Source: Coenobita brevimanus
Lineage: Eukaryota > Arthropoda > Malacostraca > Decapoda > Coenobitidae
Direction of reading: 5' to 3'
Length of the DNA: 64,000 nt
Assembly (NCBI GenBank): GCA_032717465.1
Contig: CM064664.1
Coordinates: forward strand, 3,532,969-3,596,968
Positions 1 to 11,810 of this stretch are shown here, in pieces; within the stretch, counting starts at the first letter, position 1; the number at the start of each line of letters is the position of its first letter. The translations under genes and the position numbers were made by a program. The notes under the pieces are model-generated. The model was not told the origin of the DNA and searched no databases. It worked only from the letters and a program-made list of their open reading frames with translations.

Positions 1-1960
1 ACGATCCTGAGTGTATATCCCTTAGCGTTCTTCATATCTATCTTGCTCTCACTTGACGATTTTTTCTTCGATTACATATTTTACTGAAGGAGTTTGATTG
101 AGGATGTTTCTGACTCCTCCCCTGAAGGAGGAATTCTTGTCAGTAGGTAAAAAAAAAAAATCTGCAGTATATCACAATGTAATTATTTAGCAGTTCTGTA
201 TACTGTGCATTAGTGCCGGGTTACTTTCCTTGTTTGGCAGCAGGATACCACTGCATATCTCTTAAATCACTCACTGCGATGTATTAGTTACTCTGGCAAC
301 CCACAACCTATTTCATTCAACTGGGGAGACATTTCATAGTGAAGGAGTGATTGATGTTATATCGAACCTCTTCACTTTGAAGGCAACGTGAATGAGTTCA
401 CTTTCAACATATAGTTTGGTCATTATCTTCAGAATGTGAACTCGTATACCAGTAGATGAAAATAAATCTCAAGTGATTCATTTGTACCCTGTCCTAGTAA
501 CTGCTTAATCCAGTCCCGGATTTTTTTCTATGTAATATTTTGCCTTATTGAATAAAAGTCCATACCTATCTCATTCAGTATCATAACATGCTTTCCAGGT
601 AATTTCATCGATTGCTAAAGAGTGCTCAGGCAGTGAGGAATTTGTCATTACGTTCCTTCGGTTTTCCAAGACGAAAACAGCCAAGCTGTTTATTGTCAGA
701 CATTCTGCGCTTTTGGTGGAAAGGAATCTTTGTGAATATAACAATAATCCATGTTAATCATCTTGGGGGATCCTAGGAAGGTACCTGTAACCATCCAGGA
801 GGCTCTAGGAAGAGTAATTTCCGACCGGTCTCTCATTGACACTGACTCTGTTAGACTGGCCCCTGGGCCGGTCCGTCACAGAACAAAACCGTAATGAGAT
901 ATCAAGGGTTGACGTACTCATAGAAGATGTCAGCGTTGTAAAGTGCTTGACAGACCAGGATGATTTCTGCAATATATTATATTAGTTATACTAGGAAATG
1001 ACCAGGATCCCCCCAGCCATAAGAGACAAGTTGGAAGAGGGTGAAAATGATGAACACAATAAACACTAATATTATTTGGGCACTAACTTAAATACACTAC
1101 AGTCTCCGAAAGTCCCGTTCCTCCTCCTGCCGCTCAGCAACTCGTAACCTTATATTAGTCTGAGTAAGGTTGCATACCGTCACTGTAATCTGTTTGGTTA
1201 CTTACACAATTTAGTTTTACCCAGTTGTTAGTTACAATTACTATAACTAATATGATGCTTGAATTACGGATGGGCTGCAGAAGGAACGAAAATTTTGAAA
1301 CAATAGTCCATTTAGGTCAGTTTCAAAATATGATTAATATTCGTTGTCTCCATATTTTTCATCTTCTCCCAATCTGCATTTTTTATGGGGGAGGCAGATC
1401 CTGACCATTGTTCTTTAACTCGCTAAGAACAATCGAAGGGAATAATGAGGACAGTTAACATGAAACAAAATTATCAATAGACCTTTACGGCGGTGAATAC
1501 CAGAAGGACAGATGACAAAGGCTCGGATTTTCGTGAGTTAAGAAAGCTCCATACCTCCACTTCCTTATGGACATCTTTTTCTGTATGGGTGGTTACTATT
1601 ATTGTCTACGTTATTTGTGCAGAGTAAAGCGAAATTGGTAGCATTTATGCAACACAAAACAGGACACGAAGGAGTAAAAAATTAAATATATCACAGGCGA
1701 AAAGGTACTATAGAGCTTCCTCAACCAACGAGAGCAGGCGTCTAATTAACTGTGGGTGATGAAGCAGGCCCTGATCAACGACACAGCTTTTGGTGATAAT
1801 TATACAGTCTCCTTCACCAACCCGTCTCTGCCAGGTCCTTAAGATGTACAGTTATATTCATTAATACACCTACACTCATATTTAGTTTCAGTGCACTGTC
1901 TTACGAGTACATTTGGAGGATACGTGTGGTGGGTATGGGGAGAGCACATGTTACAGCTAT
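1..1960. other. Non-coding stretch, nothing recognised
   Basis: No long reading frame, no recognisable protein motif and no obvious repeat are visible here. The stretch is AT-rich with scattered stops in all frames. I could not match any part of it to the repeat families found elsewhere in the window. It may be unique intergenic DNA or an old repeat decayed beyond recognition by eye. Confidence 0.5.
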
Positions 1961-1962
1961 GT

Positions 1963-1996
<34 letters not shown>
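1961..1996. repeat. (GT)n microsatellite
   Basis: A run of about 18 GT dinucleotides with a single CT interruption near its start. It is one of many dinucleotide tracts in the window. Confidence 0.95.
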
Positions 1997-1998
<2 letters not shown>

Positions 1999-2299
1999 TC
2001 ACTGACCAAAGTAGTATTAGTGGTAGTACTAGTAACTGCAAATCCCGGCTCATCTGAAATGTGAGACCTGTGGGCTGGAAGCTAAACCTACCTTCCTCCT
2101 ACAGCTAAAGATTCTCCTTGTCGGGAGGGAAGTTGATGAGAGACGTTTGTATAACCAGGCGGTGTAGCCATCTGGCCCTGTCTGTGACACTGCATAATGG
2201 CGTCCATATTTATCACAATCCAATTCTCCTTCTTCTGTATAATTATTCCGAATGTCTGTCTGGGAACTTTTTTTTTTTTTTTCTTTTTTAAGGGCAGGA

Positions 2300-2823
2300 G
2301 GAAGGAACCAAAGGCCATAAGCCTGCAAATTGTTCCCTCCAAGAAAAAACGAAAACAAGATAACATACCAAAAAGATAAGTTCAAGATCCGATCATTTCG
2401 AGATGCCTGGACTAACTGCGTTTGAAAGATTGGAGATGGTAGGCAGTAGGGAATACAGACAGAGAGAAACAGTTCCAGAGTGGATTGGGAGTAACGGATA
2501 ACTCTTGCATTAGAAAGCTGGACAGAAAACGGATGGGAGTTTGTTACCAGATGAATGTCACACGCCCGCCGTAGTGGTGGAGAGATGCAAGCAGACAATT
2601 CTGAGGAGCAGTGACCATTGAAGCAGCAACAGAAAAGGGATAAAGATGCAACAGTACAGTGAAGAGACAGAGGTGGAAGGGAGCCAGTATGAGGAGGAGA
2701 GTTATTGAGACGAAAAGCCTTGAACTCTACGTTGTTGAGGAAAGCTTCATGTGGGGAGCTTCCCCACACATGAGATTTGTACTCCACACAGAGAGGAATA
2801 AAACCCATATAAAAAGTTAACAT
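2300..2823 (-). pseudogene. LINE A1 C-terminal region
   Basis: C-terminal part of the family A polyprotein on the minus strand. It reads CVEYKSHVWGSSPH, then VEFKAFRLNN, LSLHCTVASLSLF, FNGHCSSELSACISPPL and FSVQLSNARVIRYSQS. The same phrases recur in A2, A3 and A5 and, more distantly, in LINE H at 53534-53980. This is the thumb and connection tail that follows the RT core in such LINEs. It reads directly into the 3' tail and poly-A. Confidence 0.7.
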
Positions 2824-3240
2824 CTGAGCATGGGTAAATAAGTCACCGGTTCAGCTTAGCACATCCAATCTCTTCGAAGCAGATATTACAAGAGAGGTAA
2901 TACGTTCTTTCCAAGATATATCCTGAAGAATGAAACCCCAAGTATGTTTAAAGATGCTGTAGGATTGAACCAGATAATATTAAAAATTAGAGGTACAGTA
3001 CTCCTGTAGAAGATGTTGTCAGGTTGATAGATGTAATAACTAAGTTTTTGATGCAATAAAAACAGCAAGACGTTTCTTACCCTAGTCAGAGATATGAGCC
3101 AAATTAGACATTAGGTGTGCCATAGCCTCATCCCCTGTTTGCTGAAGTAAATAAAGATGGATGCTATGGGAAGTGAATGGAAAGGTGAAGGATGGAGTCA
3201 TCAGCATATGAGTGGAGCAGATGTAAAACTCATAATGTCA

Positions 3241-4832
3241 TTAATGAATATAAGGAAGAGTTGGTGATAGGACAGAGCCCTGAGGAACACCACTACTGAT
3301 AACTCTAGGAGAACAACGGTGGCCGTTTACAAGAGGAGCTAAAGAACGACCAGAGAGGAAGCTAGAGATGAGGGCACAAATAGGACAGAAACCGATTTGG
3401 AAATTTATGCCAAACCTGATCCAAAGCATTTGAGATGGCAAGTGCAGTGGCAAAGGTTTCGCCAAAGTCCTGAAAGGAGGATGACCAGGAGTCAGAAATG
3501 TTGGTGAGAAGATCGTCAGTGGAGCGTCTGTGGAGGAACCCATACAGACAATCAGAAAGAAGATTGTGATAGGAAAGATGCTTTGATTTTGTTTTTGTTA
3601 CAGGACTCAAAAACTTTTGAAATATTTAACGAAGTCGTCACCTCACTATGGGCAATTTCTCAGGAACTACAGAAAATCACTTGTTTTCAAACCTTAATAT
3701 CTCGGACACTATAACACTTAGGGAAGTTAATTAATGGCCATTTTACTCATCAACATTTCCTCTTGCGTATTAAAGTATCCCTAGGTTTCTAGGTCGTTGC
3801 GGTGATGAGCAATGACGTGATGAAGAAAACTAATTTTCTGCATGAGAGCGTCGTGATAGCAGGACATGTTCTTGCACCGACTATGGCTTTGCTCTCAACG
3901 TGATAACTTACTCCACTACTAGATAAACTAGCCACCTTTGCATCTTAGGCATGCCTTATGGCACTATCACTGTGGCCTTTTCTAGTATTCTTGGAAAGAG
4001 ACTTGGCAGGGGTGGATGATGGAATTGACTACAAGTAGCACAGATGGAATCAGACAAAGAGGAACCTGAAGAAAGCGTTGTACACCTGGCAAAGGCAAGA
4101 AACAGACTGACTCTCGCCTGTGTGGTACAGAAGGAATCCCTCCCTACACTTTGGTGGCAAGATGAAATAGCAGCCAGTTTAAACGGTGCCGGGAAGACAC
4201 TTGCGTGTATAGCGGTTACTAAGCATTCCCGTAGCAGCCTGATTGTGATGTTTAAACTTTACCCGGCGGGTGGGAGTTAAAGCAAATGGGCCATAGTTTG
4301 AGGCTGGGGAATGGTTACCTTTCTTTGGGACAGGCTGAATGAGAGCAAACTCCAAGCAAGAAGGAAAGGTACATGTTGATAGACAAAGGTGAAAGAGTTT
4401 ACCTAGGCAGGGTGTAAGTACAGATGCACAGTTTGTGAGGACAACAGGAGAGACCCCATCAGGCCCATATGCCTTGTTAGTATTGTGGTCAGTTAAGGCA
4501 GAAGAAAAATCAGTTGATAACATTTTAATGTCAGCCTTGAGGAAGTCAGAGGGGGGAAATGATGGAAGAACAGCATCAGAAATGTGCAACGTGAAATTGG
4601 GGAAGAAAGTCTGAACAAAGATTTCTGTTTTGCCAGTAGAAGAAATAGCTACAGAGCCATCAGAGTGGAAAAGAGGAGGGAAGGATAATGACATAAAGTT
4701 GTTAGAGATTCTTGGCATGGTAGGAGAATGGGCTGGAAGAATTCGAATCAGAGAGTTCAGAGCATTTAGTACGAAAGAAATAATTTTCACCAGAACGAAG
4801 AACAGGCTTTGCACGATTCTGGGCAGAAGCAT
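3241..4832 (-). pseudogene. LINE A1 reverse transcriptase, broken and interrupted
   Basis: Reverse transcriptase of family A. The fingers region at 4832-4281 reads NKAYGPDGVSPVVLTNCAS and later LIQPVPKKGNHS. The palm follows beyond an insert, with RRSTDDLLTNISDSWSSS, a degraded ALAISNALDQVWHK (family version ALDISKAFDRVWHK, so the catalytic Asp region is damaged) and SSGVPQGSVLSPTL. The frame changes at least twice. The RT is physically split by the insert at 3630-4276. It belongs to the same copy as the endonuclease at 5058-5772. Confidence 0.75.
3630..4276. mobile_element. 647-bp insert in LINE A1, flanked by TTAA
   Basis: Comparison with A3 (about 8540-8590) and A5 (about 25670-25700) shows that A1 loses homology after 3625 and regains it at 4277. 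TTAA lies on both sides (3626-3629 and 4277-4280). The family sequence itself has GTTAAAGCA at the right-hand junction. This suggests a TTAA-targeting insertion, but the insert ends (CGAAGTCG on the left, GGTGGGAG on the right) show no convincing inverted repeat. The left host side also lacks several family bases. No protein recognised. It could be a decayed MITE or another kind of insertion. Confidence 0.4.
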
Positions 4833-5057
4833 ACAAGAGATGAAATTCAGAAGTGGGTTGGCTCAAGTACCTTTTGTAGGCCTTCTCCTTGTTGTGGATA
4901 GTATTAGAACATCAGTGACTAAATCTTTTTTTTTCTGCATTAGTTAAGGATATGAGAAAGGACTATATGCTTCCATGCCCGAGAAAATAACGTCCATATT
5001 GCACAAGACACACTCAGATGTCCCCTGACCATGGAAGCAATAGTCATCCAGGGAAAA

Positions 5058-5772
5058 TTAAAGAAAGTACTGCCTGTTGGCCTTCCAATGTGCAGCTCCA
5101 AAGTACCACATCTGCTTCTTTGGTGGGTCAACAGGCCTTACTGGAACGATAGGACTAGTTAAGGTGATAATTTTGTGATCGGGGGAACCCAACGGAGAGG
5201 GAAGGTTAACAGCGTAAGCAGAAGGATTAGTTGTAAGGATGAGGTCAGGAATGATGGAGCTCTCTCCAAGGCAGTCAGGGGTATGGGTAGGGGACGGTAG
5301 AAGATGCTCTAGGTCATTAAGGAGAGAAAAAAATGTAGACTCGTTCACCAGCAGGATCAGTGAAAGGAGAGGAGAGCCAAATGTGGTGATGAACACTGAA
5401 ATCTCCCAAAATGGAGGTTTTAGGGAAAGGAGAAATGGATAGCATGTGGTCCATCTTAGAAGTAAAGTAGTCAAAGAATTTTTCATAGTCTTTAGAATTA
5501 GGAGATAAGTAAACAGAACATTTACATTTACTCAGAGAATGACAGGAAAGCCAGAGCCTGAGAGTACAGAATTCAGACGATGCAAGTTCAGGAACAGGAG
5601 AGAAAGATATGTCGTTGCATACATATACACAACAGCCATCTTGGGCTTTGAAATGGGTATAGAGACAGTAGGTGGATACACAGAAGGGTTTGCTATCCAT
5701 CACCTCTGTCAGCTGAGTCTTAGTTAGGAAGAGAGGGTGGAGTTTAGAGGCGGAGTGGTGGCTCTCAACCAA
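5058..5772 (-). pseudogene. LINE A1 endonuclease domain, broken
   Basis: This is the endonuclease that nicks target DNA in non-LTR retrotransposition. Two overlapping minus-strand frames cover it. Visible motifs are LGDFSVHHH (family version GDFNVHH, so the conserved Asn is replaced by Ser), then DLILTTNPSAY and GSPDHKIITL (family version SDH, with Ser replaced by Pro). A frame change between the two reading frames near 5320-5480 breaks the protein. The domain continues downstream into the RT portion of the same copy. Loss of two motif residues plus the frameshift supports an inactive remnant. Confidence 0.75.
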
Positions 5773-6052
5773 GAGAAAACTAGAGGATAGGCCACAAATG
5801 TTGCAGAAATGCAGAAGTGAGTCAGACAGTGGTTCCAGGCATCAACGGGAGGTGGGCAGATGGTGGGGGCTTTGATGCTCACCCCCTCCCTGGGGACTGC
5901 GAGGCTTGGTTAGTAAATGACTTTTTTTTTTTAATAGAAAGTGAAATATGTAATGGGCATTTAGGGTGTATAGTAGGGAGTAGACTATAGCGCTAGTCAA
6001 GCAGGGCATTACTCCCAAGGTGGTTGGAAAGCTGTTGATAGGGAGAGCTAAA

Positions 6053-6180
6053 GCCTTCGTTTCGTCAGCCCTCGGAACTAGTTCCTAACCATCGCCCTTT
6101 GCTGAACTTTATCAGTGTTTTGGTAACAAAGAGAAAAGGCCAGCATGCTCTACAATACAAGCTCCTCTAACTGTCAACAC
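6053..6180 (+). repeat. Inverted repeat unit R, left copy
   Basis: This segment, beginning TTCGTCAGCCCTCGG and ending CTAACTGTCAACACC, is the approximate reverse complement of 15283-15424. Landmarks shared in inverted order are the CATCAGCCCTCGG phrase, GCTGAACTTT, GCATGCTCT and CTGTCAACACC. It sits just upstream of LINE A2 while its partner sits just downstream of the A2 3' end. I do not recognise the repeat. It may be a piece of an older dispersed element. Confidence 0.6.
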
Positions 6181-6249
6181 CAAACTACATGCACATTACA
6201 AACTAAATTTAGTGCACAAAATTAAAACAAAAATGGCTTCTGTTAACTC

Positions 6250-7178
6250 AACCTTAGAGTCCCCTGTGGGGGGGACCATCAAAGTCCCAACCATCCGCCC
6301 CTCTCCTGATGACGACCCAGTGAAATACCTGGAAATACTGTCTTACTAACTCCTTCATTTCTGCAACAATAATGGCCTTACCTCTAACCTTCTCTCTGTT
6401 GAACACCATGTCTCTCCTACTAAATCTTACCTTCTCTTCCTGAGACTCAACTGTCTGACAAGACTGATAACAAACTCTTCTCTGTATCCTACTACTTCCT
6501 CTATACTCATTTCGGAGCCAAAGGTGGCTGTTGTGTATATGAACACAACGACATATCATCCTCTTGTGTTCCTGAACTTGAATCTTCCGAATTATGCACC
6601 CTTTGGCATCAGCTTTCCTTTCATTCTCTGACTAAATATATCTGTTCTGTTTACTTATCCCCTTATTCTACTAACTATGAAATATTCTTCGATTATCTTA
6701 CTTCTAACATGGAACACATTCTCTCAATGTCTCATCTCTAAAATCTCCATTCTAGGATATTTCAATGATCACCAACACCTTAGGCTCTCCTCCCTTTTAC
6801 TAATCCACCTGGTGAACAAGCCTACATCTTTTCTATCCTTAATGACCTAGAGCAGTTTGTACAAAACATACCCGAATAACTGGCTGCTTAGGAGAGAGTT
6901 TCAACATACGTAACCTCTTCTTTACAAGTAATCCTTCTGCCTACACTATTAATCATTCCTCTCCATTGGGCTCTTCTGATCACAACCTTATCACCTTAAC
7001 ATGTCCCATCGCTCAGTAAGGCCTGTGGACCATCCAATGAAGTGCTGGTTGTGACACTTTGGAGCTGCTGATTGGGAGGCCCTCAGAAAGAACTTTGGTT
7101 TTCCCTGGAATAGTTGTTGATGGCTGAGAGCCATTTGAGGGGGGCCTTGTGCATTACAGAGGTTATTCTCTCAGGCAT
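6250..7178 (+). pseudogene. LINE A2 endonuclease domain, broken
   Basis: Plus-strand endonuclease remnant. It contains a degraded ILGYFNDHQH (family GDFNVHH, so the catalytic Asp is replaced by Tyr), ERLSSL-like and FTNPPGEQAYIF-like phrases in different frames, and GSSDHNLITLTCPIA, in which the SDH motif is intact. Several frameshifts separate these phrases, so there is no long open frame. It stops abruptly at the poly-T of A3. Confidence 0.7.
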
Positions 7179-10120
7179 GTTTTTTCTTTTTTTAATGTAA
7201 GAAAGAAGGAACCAAAGGCCACAAGCCCGCAATAACTGTTCCATCCAAGAGAAAAACAAAATATAAGAGAGAGCCAAATTCAAGATCCGATCATTTTGAG
7301 ACGCCTGGACACGCTGCGTTTGAAAGACTGGAGATCATAGGAAGCAGGAAATACTGACAGAGGGAGACAGTTCCAGAGTTGACCTGTTGCATAAATGAAG
7401 GACTGGGAGTAACGGTTAACTCTTGCATTAGAGAGTTGGACAGAAAAGGGATAAGAGTTTGCTGCTAGACGGGTGCTATACGCCCATGGTAGAGGAGGAG
7501 GGATGCATGCAGACAGTTAAGAGGAACAGTGACCATTAAAGTAGCGATAGAAAAGAGATAAAGATGCAACAGTGTGGCGAAGAGACAGAGGTTGAAGGGA
7601 GTCAGTAAGAGAAGGAGAGTTAATGAGATGAAAAGCCTTTGACTCCACCCTATTGAGAAGAGCTGTATGTGGGGAACCTCCCCACACATGAGAGTTGTAC
7701 TCCACACAGCGGCGGATAAAATCCATGTATAGAGTCATCAATTGTGCAGGGGTAAAGAAGGAATGGAGTCAGCCTAGCACACCTAATCTCTTGGAAGCAG
7801 ATTTTACAAGAGATGTAGTATGATCTTTCCAAGATGAGTCCCAAGTAAATGAAACCCCAAACATGTTCAAGGATCATGCAGGATTAAGCTGAATATTATT
7901 AAACATTAGTGGGTACACCTGTGGAAGATTCTGTCAGGTTGACAGACGTAAGAACTGAGTCTTTAATGCATTAAAAATAACCAGATTATTTTTACCCCAG
8001 TCAGAGATACGAGCCCAGCCAGACATTAGGTGTGCCATAGCTTCATCCCTTGTTTGTTGAAGTAACTGCTGAGATGGACGTTGCGGGAACCGAATGGAAA
8101 GGTGATGGGTGGAGTCATCAGCATATGAGTGGATGGGTTAGATGTACAGCTTAGAAGGTCATTAATGAATAAAAGGAAGAGAGTTGGTGATAGGACAGAG
8201 CCCTGAGGAACACCACTGTTGATAGACCTAGGAGGAGAACGATGGCCGTCTACAACAGCGGCTATAAACGACCAGAAAGGAAGCTGTAGATGAAGGCACA
8301 GATGGAAGTACAGAAACCGTAAGAGGGTAGTTTGGAACTTAAAGATTTATGCCAGACTCGATCGAAGGGCTTTGAGATGTAATGTGCAATGGCAAAGCTT
8401 TTGCCATAGTCCCAAAAGGAGGATGACCAGGAGTCTGAAAGGATAGTGAGAAGATCGCCAGTGGAACGTCCCTGCCGGAGCCCATACTGACGATCAGAAA
8501 GAAGTTTGTGATAGGAAAGATGCTTTGGTATTTTTCTATTAAGAATTGACTTGAAAATTTTTGAGGGATGTTAAAGCAATTGGACGATAGTTAGATGGTT
8601 GGGAATGGTCACCCTTCTTTGGGACTGGCTGAATGACAGCAAACTTCCAGCAAGAAGGAAAGGTACAAGTTGATAGACAAAGGTGAAAGAAATAACCTAG
8701 GCAGGGTATAAGGACAGAAGCACAGTTCTTGAGAACAACAGGAGGGACTCAATCAGGCCCATATACCTTGTTAGTACTGAGGCCTGTGATGGCAGAAAAT
8801 ACGTCAGCTGAAGAAATATAATTGTCAGCCATGAAGAAGTCAGAAGGGGGCTGTGATGGAGGAACAGCACCGGAAGTGTCTAAGGTGGAATTGGAGGAGA
8901 AAGTCTGAGTGAAGAGATCTGCTTTATTGGTAGAAGAAATAACTACAGAGCCATCAGAGTAGAAAAGAGGAGGGAAGGATGATGAGGTAAAGGTGTTAGA
9001 AAGGTTTTTGGCAAGGTGCCAAAAGGAGAGGGAAGAATTCGAGTTGGAGAGTTGAGAGCATTTAGTATTAATGAAATTAATTTTAGCAGAGCAAAGAACA
9101 GACTTAGCATGATTCCGGCCAGAAACATATAAAAAATGTGATTCAGGGGTGGGTTGGTTCCAGTACCTTTTATAGGCTCTCTCCTTGTTGCAGACAGCAT
9201 TAGAACAACCGAGATTAAATCAAGGCTTTCTTGCATTAGTCAAAGGATATGAGAAAGGAATGTATGCTTCCATGCCCGATAGAATAACCTTCGTAATGCA
9301 CAAGGGACACTCAGATGGCTTCCGGCCATGGAAGCAATAATCATTCCAAGAAAAACAAAGAAGTACTGCCTGAGGGCCCCACAATCCGCAGCTCCAAAGT
9401 GCCACAGACGACGTTTCTTTGAAGGGTCCACATGCCATACCAGAGCAATAGGACAGGTTAAGATGATAAGGTTGTGATTGGAGGAGCCCAACAGAGAGAA
9501 AAGATTAACAGTGTAAGCAGAAAGATTAACTGTAAGGAAGAGGTCAAGTATGTTGGAGCTCTCTCCAAGGCAGTCAGGGATACAGGTAGGGTGCTGTACA
9601 AGCTGCTCTAGGTCATTAAGGATAGAAACGGTGTAGGCTTGATTACCAGGTGGATCAGTGAAAGGAGAGGAAAGCCAAAGGTGGTGGTGAACATTGAAAT
9701 CTCCTAGAATTGAGATTTCAGAGAAAGGAAAAATGGATAGGATGTGCTCCATCGTAGAAGTAAGATAGTCAAAGAATATTTGATAGTCAGTAGATTAGTA
9801 AACAGTGCAGATATATTTAGTCAGAGAATGACAGGAAAGCCGAAGCCAGACTGTAGAAAATTCAGAGGAATCGAGTTCAGGAACACGAGAGCAGGCTAAG
9901 TCGTTGCCTATATATACACAACAGCTATGAAATGAGTATAGAGACAGTAGGAGGATACAGAAAAGGATTTGCTGTCAGTTGCCTCAGACAACTGAGTCTC
10001 AGTCAGGAAAAGCAGGTGAGGTTTAGAGGAGTAGAGGTGGTGCTCAACAGAGCGAAAGTTGGAGGAAAGGCCACGAATGTTGTAGAAATGAAGAAGAAGT
10101 GAATCAGACAGTGGTTCCAG
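7179..10120 (-). mobile_element. LINE family A, copy A3, inserted in A2
   Basis: Nearly full-length family A copy on the minus strand. It begins on the plus strand with its poly-A tail (poly-T from 7179) and ends at the family 5' region near 10120. It interrupts A2, which lies in the opposite orientation. CAGGCAT occurs at both borders (7171-7177 and 10118-10124). The same bases also occur at this point in family members, so target duplication and chance microhomology cannot be separated by eye. Of the family A copies here it has the most complete endonuclease and RT text. Confidence 0.8.
7230..10060 (-). pseudogene. LINE A3 endonuclease-RT polyprotein, broken
   Basis: Read from 10060 downwards. 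Endonuclease at 9752-9240 has SILGDFNVHHHLWLSSPFTD intact, but LLGSSNHNLIIL replaces SDH with SNH, so a catalytic Asp is lost. The linker and RT N-terminus lie at 9236-8943 (IKGTGTNPPLNH, HSNG-like). RT fingers and palm lie at about 8900-8160 with phrases matching A5 (GPDG-like, PVPKKG-like, SGVPQGSVLS-like). The C-terminal region is at 7877-7465. Frameshifts separate these blocks, and none gives a full polyprotein. It is a dead copy, but young enough to define the family. Confidence 0.75.
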
Positions 10121-11572
10121 GCATACACTCCGTTCTCATATCCTCTGACTAATGCACACAAAAATCTTAGTTTAATCAAGCTTTTTCTGATGCTGTCCAC
10201 AACAAAGACAAGGTCTACAAAAGGTACTGGAACCAACTCACTCCTGATTCTCATCATTATTTATGTTTCTGCTCGGAATCGTGCTATGTCTGTTCCTCGT
10301 TCTGCTAAAAATTATTTCATCCGTACTAAATACTCTGAACTATCCAACTCGAATTCTTCCTGCTCCTTCTGGCACCTTGCCAGATACTATTCTAATAACT
10401 TTCCTTCATCATTCTTCTTTCCTCTTTTCCACTCCGATGGCTCTGTAGCTATTTCTTCTACTGATAAAGCAAAGCTCTTCGCTCAGACTTTCTCCTCCAA
10501 TTCCACCTTTGACGATTACTGGTGCTGTTCCTCCTTCACTTCCCCCCTCTGACTTCCTCATGGCTTTAACATTAAAATTTCGTCAGCTGATGTATTTTCA
10601 GCTATCATTGGCCATAATACTAACAAGGGATATTGGCCTGATGGAGTCCCTTCTCTTGTCCTTAAGAGCTTTGTTTCTGCACTTACACCCTGCCTAATTA
10701 AACTCTTTTGCCTCTGTCTGTCGACTTGTACCTTTCCTTCCAGCTCGAAGTTCGCTCTCATTCAGCCTGTCCCAAAGAAGGATGACCATTCCCAGCCCTC
10801 TAACTATCGCCCTGTTGCTTTAACCTCCTGTATTTAATAATTTCTGAGTCTCTTCTTAACCATAAAAATCAAAGCACATATCCTATCACAACCTTCTTTC
10901 TGATCAGTATGGGTTCGACCAGGGACACTCCACTGTGGATATTCCCTCCAACCTTTTAGACTCCTGGTCATCCTCCATTCTGGACTTTGGCTAACACTTT
11001 GCCATTGCACTTGATATCTAATGCCTTTCGATAGAGCTTGGCATAAATCTTTACATTCCAATCTGTCCCCTTACGTTTCTATCCTTGTATCTGTGCATTC
11101 AACTCTAGTTTCCTTCCTTGCCAATCTATAGCTGCTGTTGTAGATGGCCTCCGCTCTTCTCCCACAGCTATAAATATTGGTGTTCCTCAGGGCTCTGCCC
11201 TATGTCCAACTCTCTTTCTTTTATTCACCAATGATCTTCTAAGCTGTACAGGCAGTCCTATCCGGTCATATGTTGACGACTTCAATCGTCACATTTCCAT
11301 TCCCTTCCATGAACATCGATCTCGGGAATTCAGCAAACAAGGGAAGAGGTTATTGCACACCTAATGTCTGACTTGGCTCATATCTTTACGTCTGCACAGT
11401 TGTTGAATTTATCCACGGGTTATATTCGCCCTTGTGTTGAGTACAACTCTCCTGTGTAGGGAGGTTCCCCCACATACAGCTCATCTCAGCAAGGTGGAGT
11501 CAAAGGCTTTTTGTCTCAACAGCTCTCCTCCTCCAACTGGCTCTCTTCAACCTCAATTTCTTCGCCACAGCG
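10121..11572 (+). pseudogene. LINE A2 reverse transcriptase piece, broken
   Basis: Continuation of A2 on the plus strand. Readable phrases in shifting frames include YAHN-like HNKDKVYKRYWNQLTPDS, then SAKNYFIRTKYSELSNSNSS, FHSDGSVAISSTDKAKLFAQ, IQPVPKKDDHSQPSNYRP, SDQYGF-like and NIGVPQGSALCPTLFLLFTN, ending near SYVDDFNRHISI (YVDD at the RT catalytic site). The frame breaks repeatedly. It ends near CGCCACAGCG, where D1 begins. Confidence 0.7.
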
Positions 11573-11663
11573 TGGCTGGGGGGACACAATCTGGCCGCAC
11601 TATGGGATGGTACTGCTACTCAGCGGCCGGGTTGTGTTAGGAAGAATACTGCCACCGTATTCC

Positions 11664-11692
11664 CTGCGTGTCGTAAAAGGCGACTAAAAGGT
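11664..11692 (+). promoter_or_regulatory. Conserved RTE-like 5' UTR motif (D1)
   Basis: The motif begins CTGCGTGTCGTAAAAGGCGA and continues CTAAAAGG. It matches the extreme 5' end of LINE C2 (minus strand, 52875-52902) at all but about one position, although families C and D differ strongly elsewhere. Conservation across two families suggests a functional 5' end element, such as an internal promoter or RNA structure. The sequence TCGCC on one strand pairs with GGCGA, so a small hairpin is possible. Its role is inference. Confidence 0.5.
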
Positions 11693-11810
11693 GTGGGGTG
11701 AGGGGACTAGGGACCCCCTCCTCTGTTTTTTAGTTCCTAAAAAGAGACAGGCCTGAGAAAGGAATGGGGGATGGAGTTATCCCCGTACCCTGAAGATTGG
11801 GTCTATGAAT

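Larger units (their letters stand above)
2267..5903 (-). mobile_element. LINE family A, copy A1, decayed non-LTR retrotransposon
   Basis: On the minus strand the order is 5' UTR, apurinic-type endonuclease (about 5772-5058), linker, reverse transcriptase (about 4830-3240), C-terminal region (about 3070-2300) and a poly-A tail, seen as poly-T at 2268-2290. The same order and wording recur in A2, A3 and A5 of this window, which is how the family was defined. No RNase H domain was found. The RT wording (GPDG, PVPKKG, AFD-like, GVPQGSVLSPTLF-like) fits a Jockey/CR1-type clade. Frameshifts, stops and a 647-bp insert at 3630-4276 make it inactive. The exact 5' end is uncertain by tens of bases. Confidence 0.85.
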
